Source: Candidatus Gastranaerophilales bacterium (GTDB lineage: Bacteria > Cyanobacteriota > Vampirovibrionia > Gastranaerophilales > JAQUYY01). From it: a DNA stretch of 13,070 nucleotides. Made by a program: the position numbers and the translations under genes. Under the pieces are notes generated by a model. It ran no database searches. It was not told the DNA's origin and saw only the letters and a program-made list of their open reading frames with translations. Location of the stretch: positions 1 to 13,070 of the forward strand of contig JAQUYY010000030.1 in NCBI GenBank assembly GCA_028691575.1, given 5' to 3'. Shown here piece by piece: positions 12,958-13,070 of this stretch (the first letter of the stretch is position 1; the number at the start of each line of letters is the position of its first letter).

Positions 12958-13070
12958 ATGTTTGAAAATTTATCGGACAGATTACAGGATATCGTTAGAA
13001 AAACTTCGGGTAAAGCTAGTCTTAACGAAGATAATATTAGCGATGCGCTAAGAGAAGTAAGACGTGCATT
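12958..13070 (+). CDS. ffh: Signal recognition particle GTPase Ffh (5' end only)
   Basis: 37 full codons before the right edge of the window. The start ATG has GGAG six bases upstream. The translation begins MFENLSDRLQDIVRK and continues through GKASLNEDNISDALREVRRA, the first helices of the Ffh N domain, where 'L-x-E-x-N-I-x-x-ALREVR-x-AL' is a near-invariant pattern. Ffh binds 4.5S RNA and signal sequences of nascent membrane proteins and pairs with FtsY, encoded about 490 nt upstream on the same strand. The G and M domains are outside the window. Confidence 0.9.
   Translation, partial: MFENLSDRLQDIVRKTSGKASLNEDNISDALREVRRA

Overview
The window is one strongly AT-rich stretch of a bacterial chromosome made of housekeeping and cell-envelope genes with short intergenic gaps. 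I see no insertion sequence, phage module, CRISPR array, tRNA or rRNA. The organism is almost certainly diderm. It has a Kdo transferase (WaaA/KdtA), a TonB-ExbB-ExbD-ExbD energy-transduction set, and Sec-exported envelope proteins. The long, insertion-bearing NusB (221 aa instead of about 140) resembles cyanobacterial-type NusB. Together with the base composition and the style of the other proteins, it makes me suspect a non-photosynthetic cyanobacterial relative (Vampirovibrionia/'Melainabacteria', perhaps Gastranaerophilales). That placement is inference, not a database result.

Layout. Positions 2602 to 1 (minus) hold a two-gene operon: a GT4 glycosyltransferase followed 15 nt later by an amylo-alpha-1,6-glucosidase-like glycogen debranching enzyme that runs off the left edge. 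From 2849 (plus) comes waaA/kdtA, ending 20 nt from the convergent end of the next block. Positions 6813 to 4129 (minus) form a compact tonB-exbB-exbD-exbD operon behind a good sigma70-type promoter (TAGACA, 17 nt, TATAAT-like TAAAAT). Upstream of it, still minus, lie two exported proteins (7827-6946 and 8508-7957) that appear to share one beta-rich domain. Next come a tandem-domain universal stress protein (probable TTG start at 9480) and a guanidino-modifying (agmatine deiminase-like) enzyme (10678-9575). On the plus strand follow nusB and ftsY as an operon, then a convergent small four-helix membrane protein whose stop codon overlaps that of ftsY. The first 37 codons of ffh close the window.

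How the genes work together. ExbB and the two ExbDs would form a proton-driven motor that acts through TonB on the outer membrane. KdtA builds the inner core of lipid A-linked saccharide in that membrane. FtsY and Ffh are the receptor and GTPase of the signal recognition particle, so the right end is a translation and secretion cluster with the antitermination factor NusB. The GT4/debranching pair points to storage or compatible-glucan metabolism.

No clearly new defence or mobile system is visible. The items most worth a second look are the adjacent envelope proteins with a shared VirB10-like fold, the GME-superfamily enzyme with an odd N-terminal extension, the two ExbDs with nearly identical membrane anchors but different periplasmic parts, and the in-frame hexamer repeat between two possible start codons at 7827/7890.
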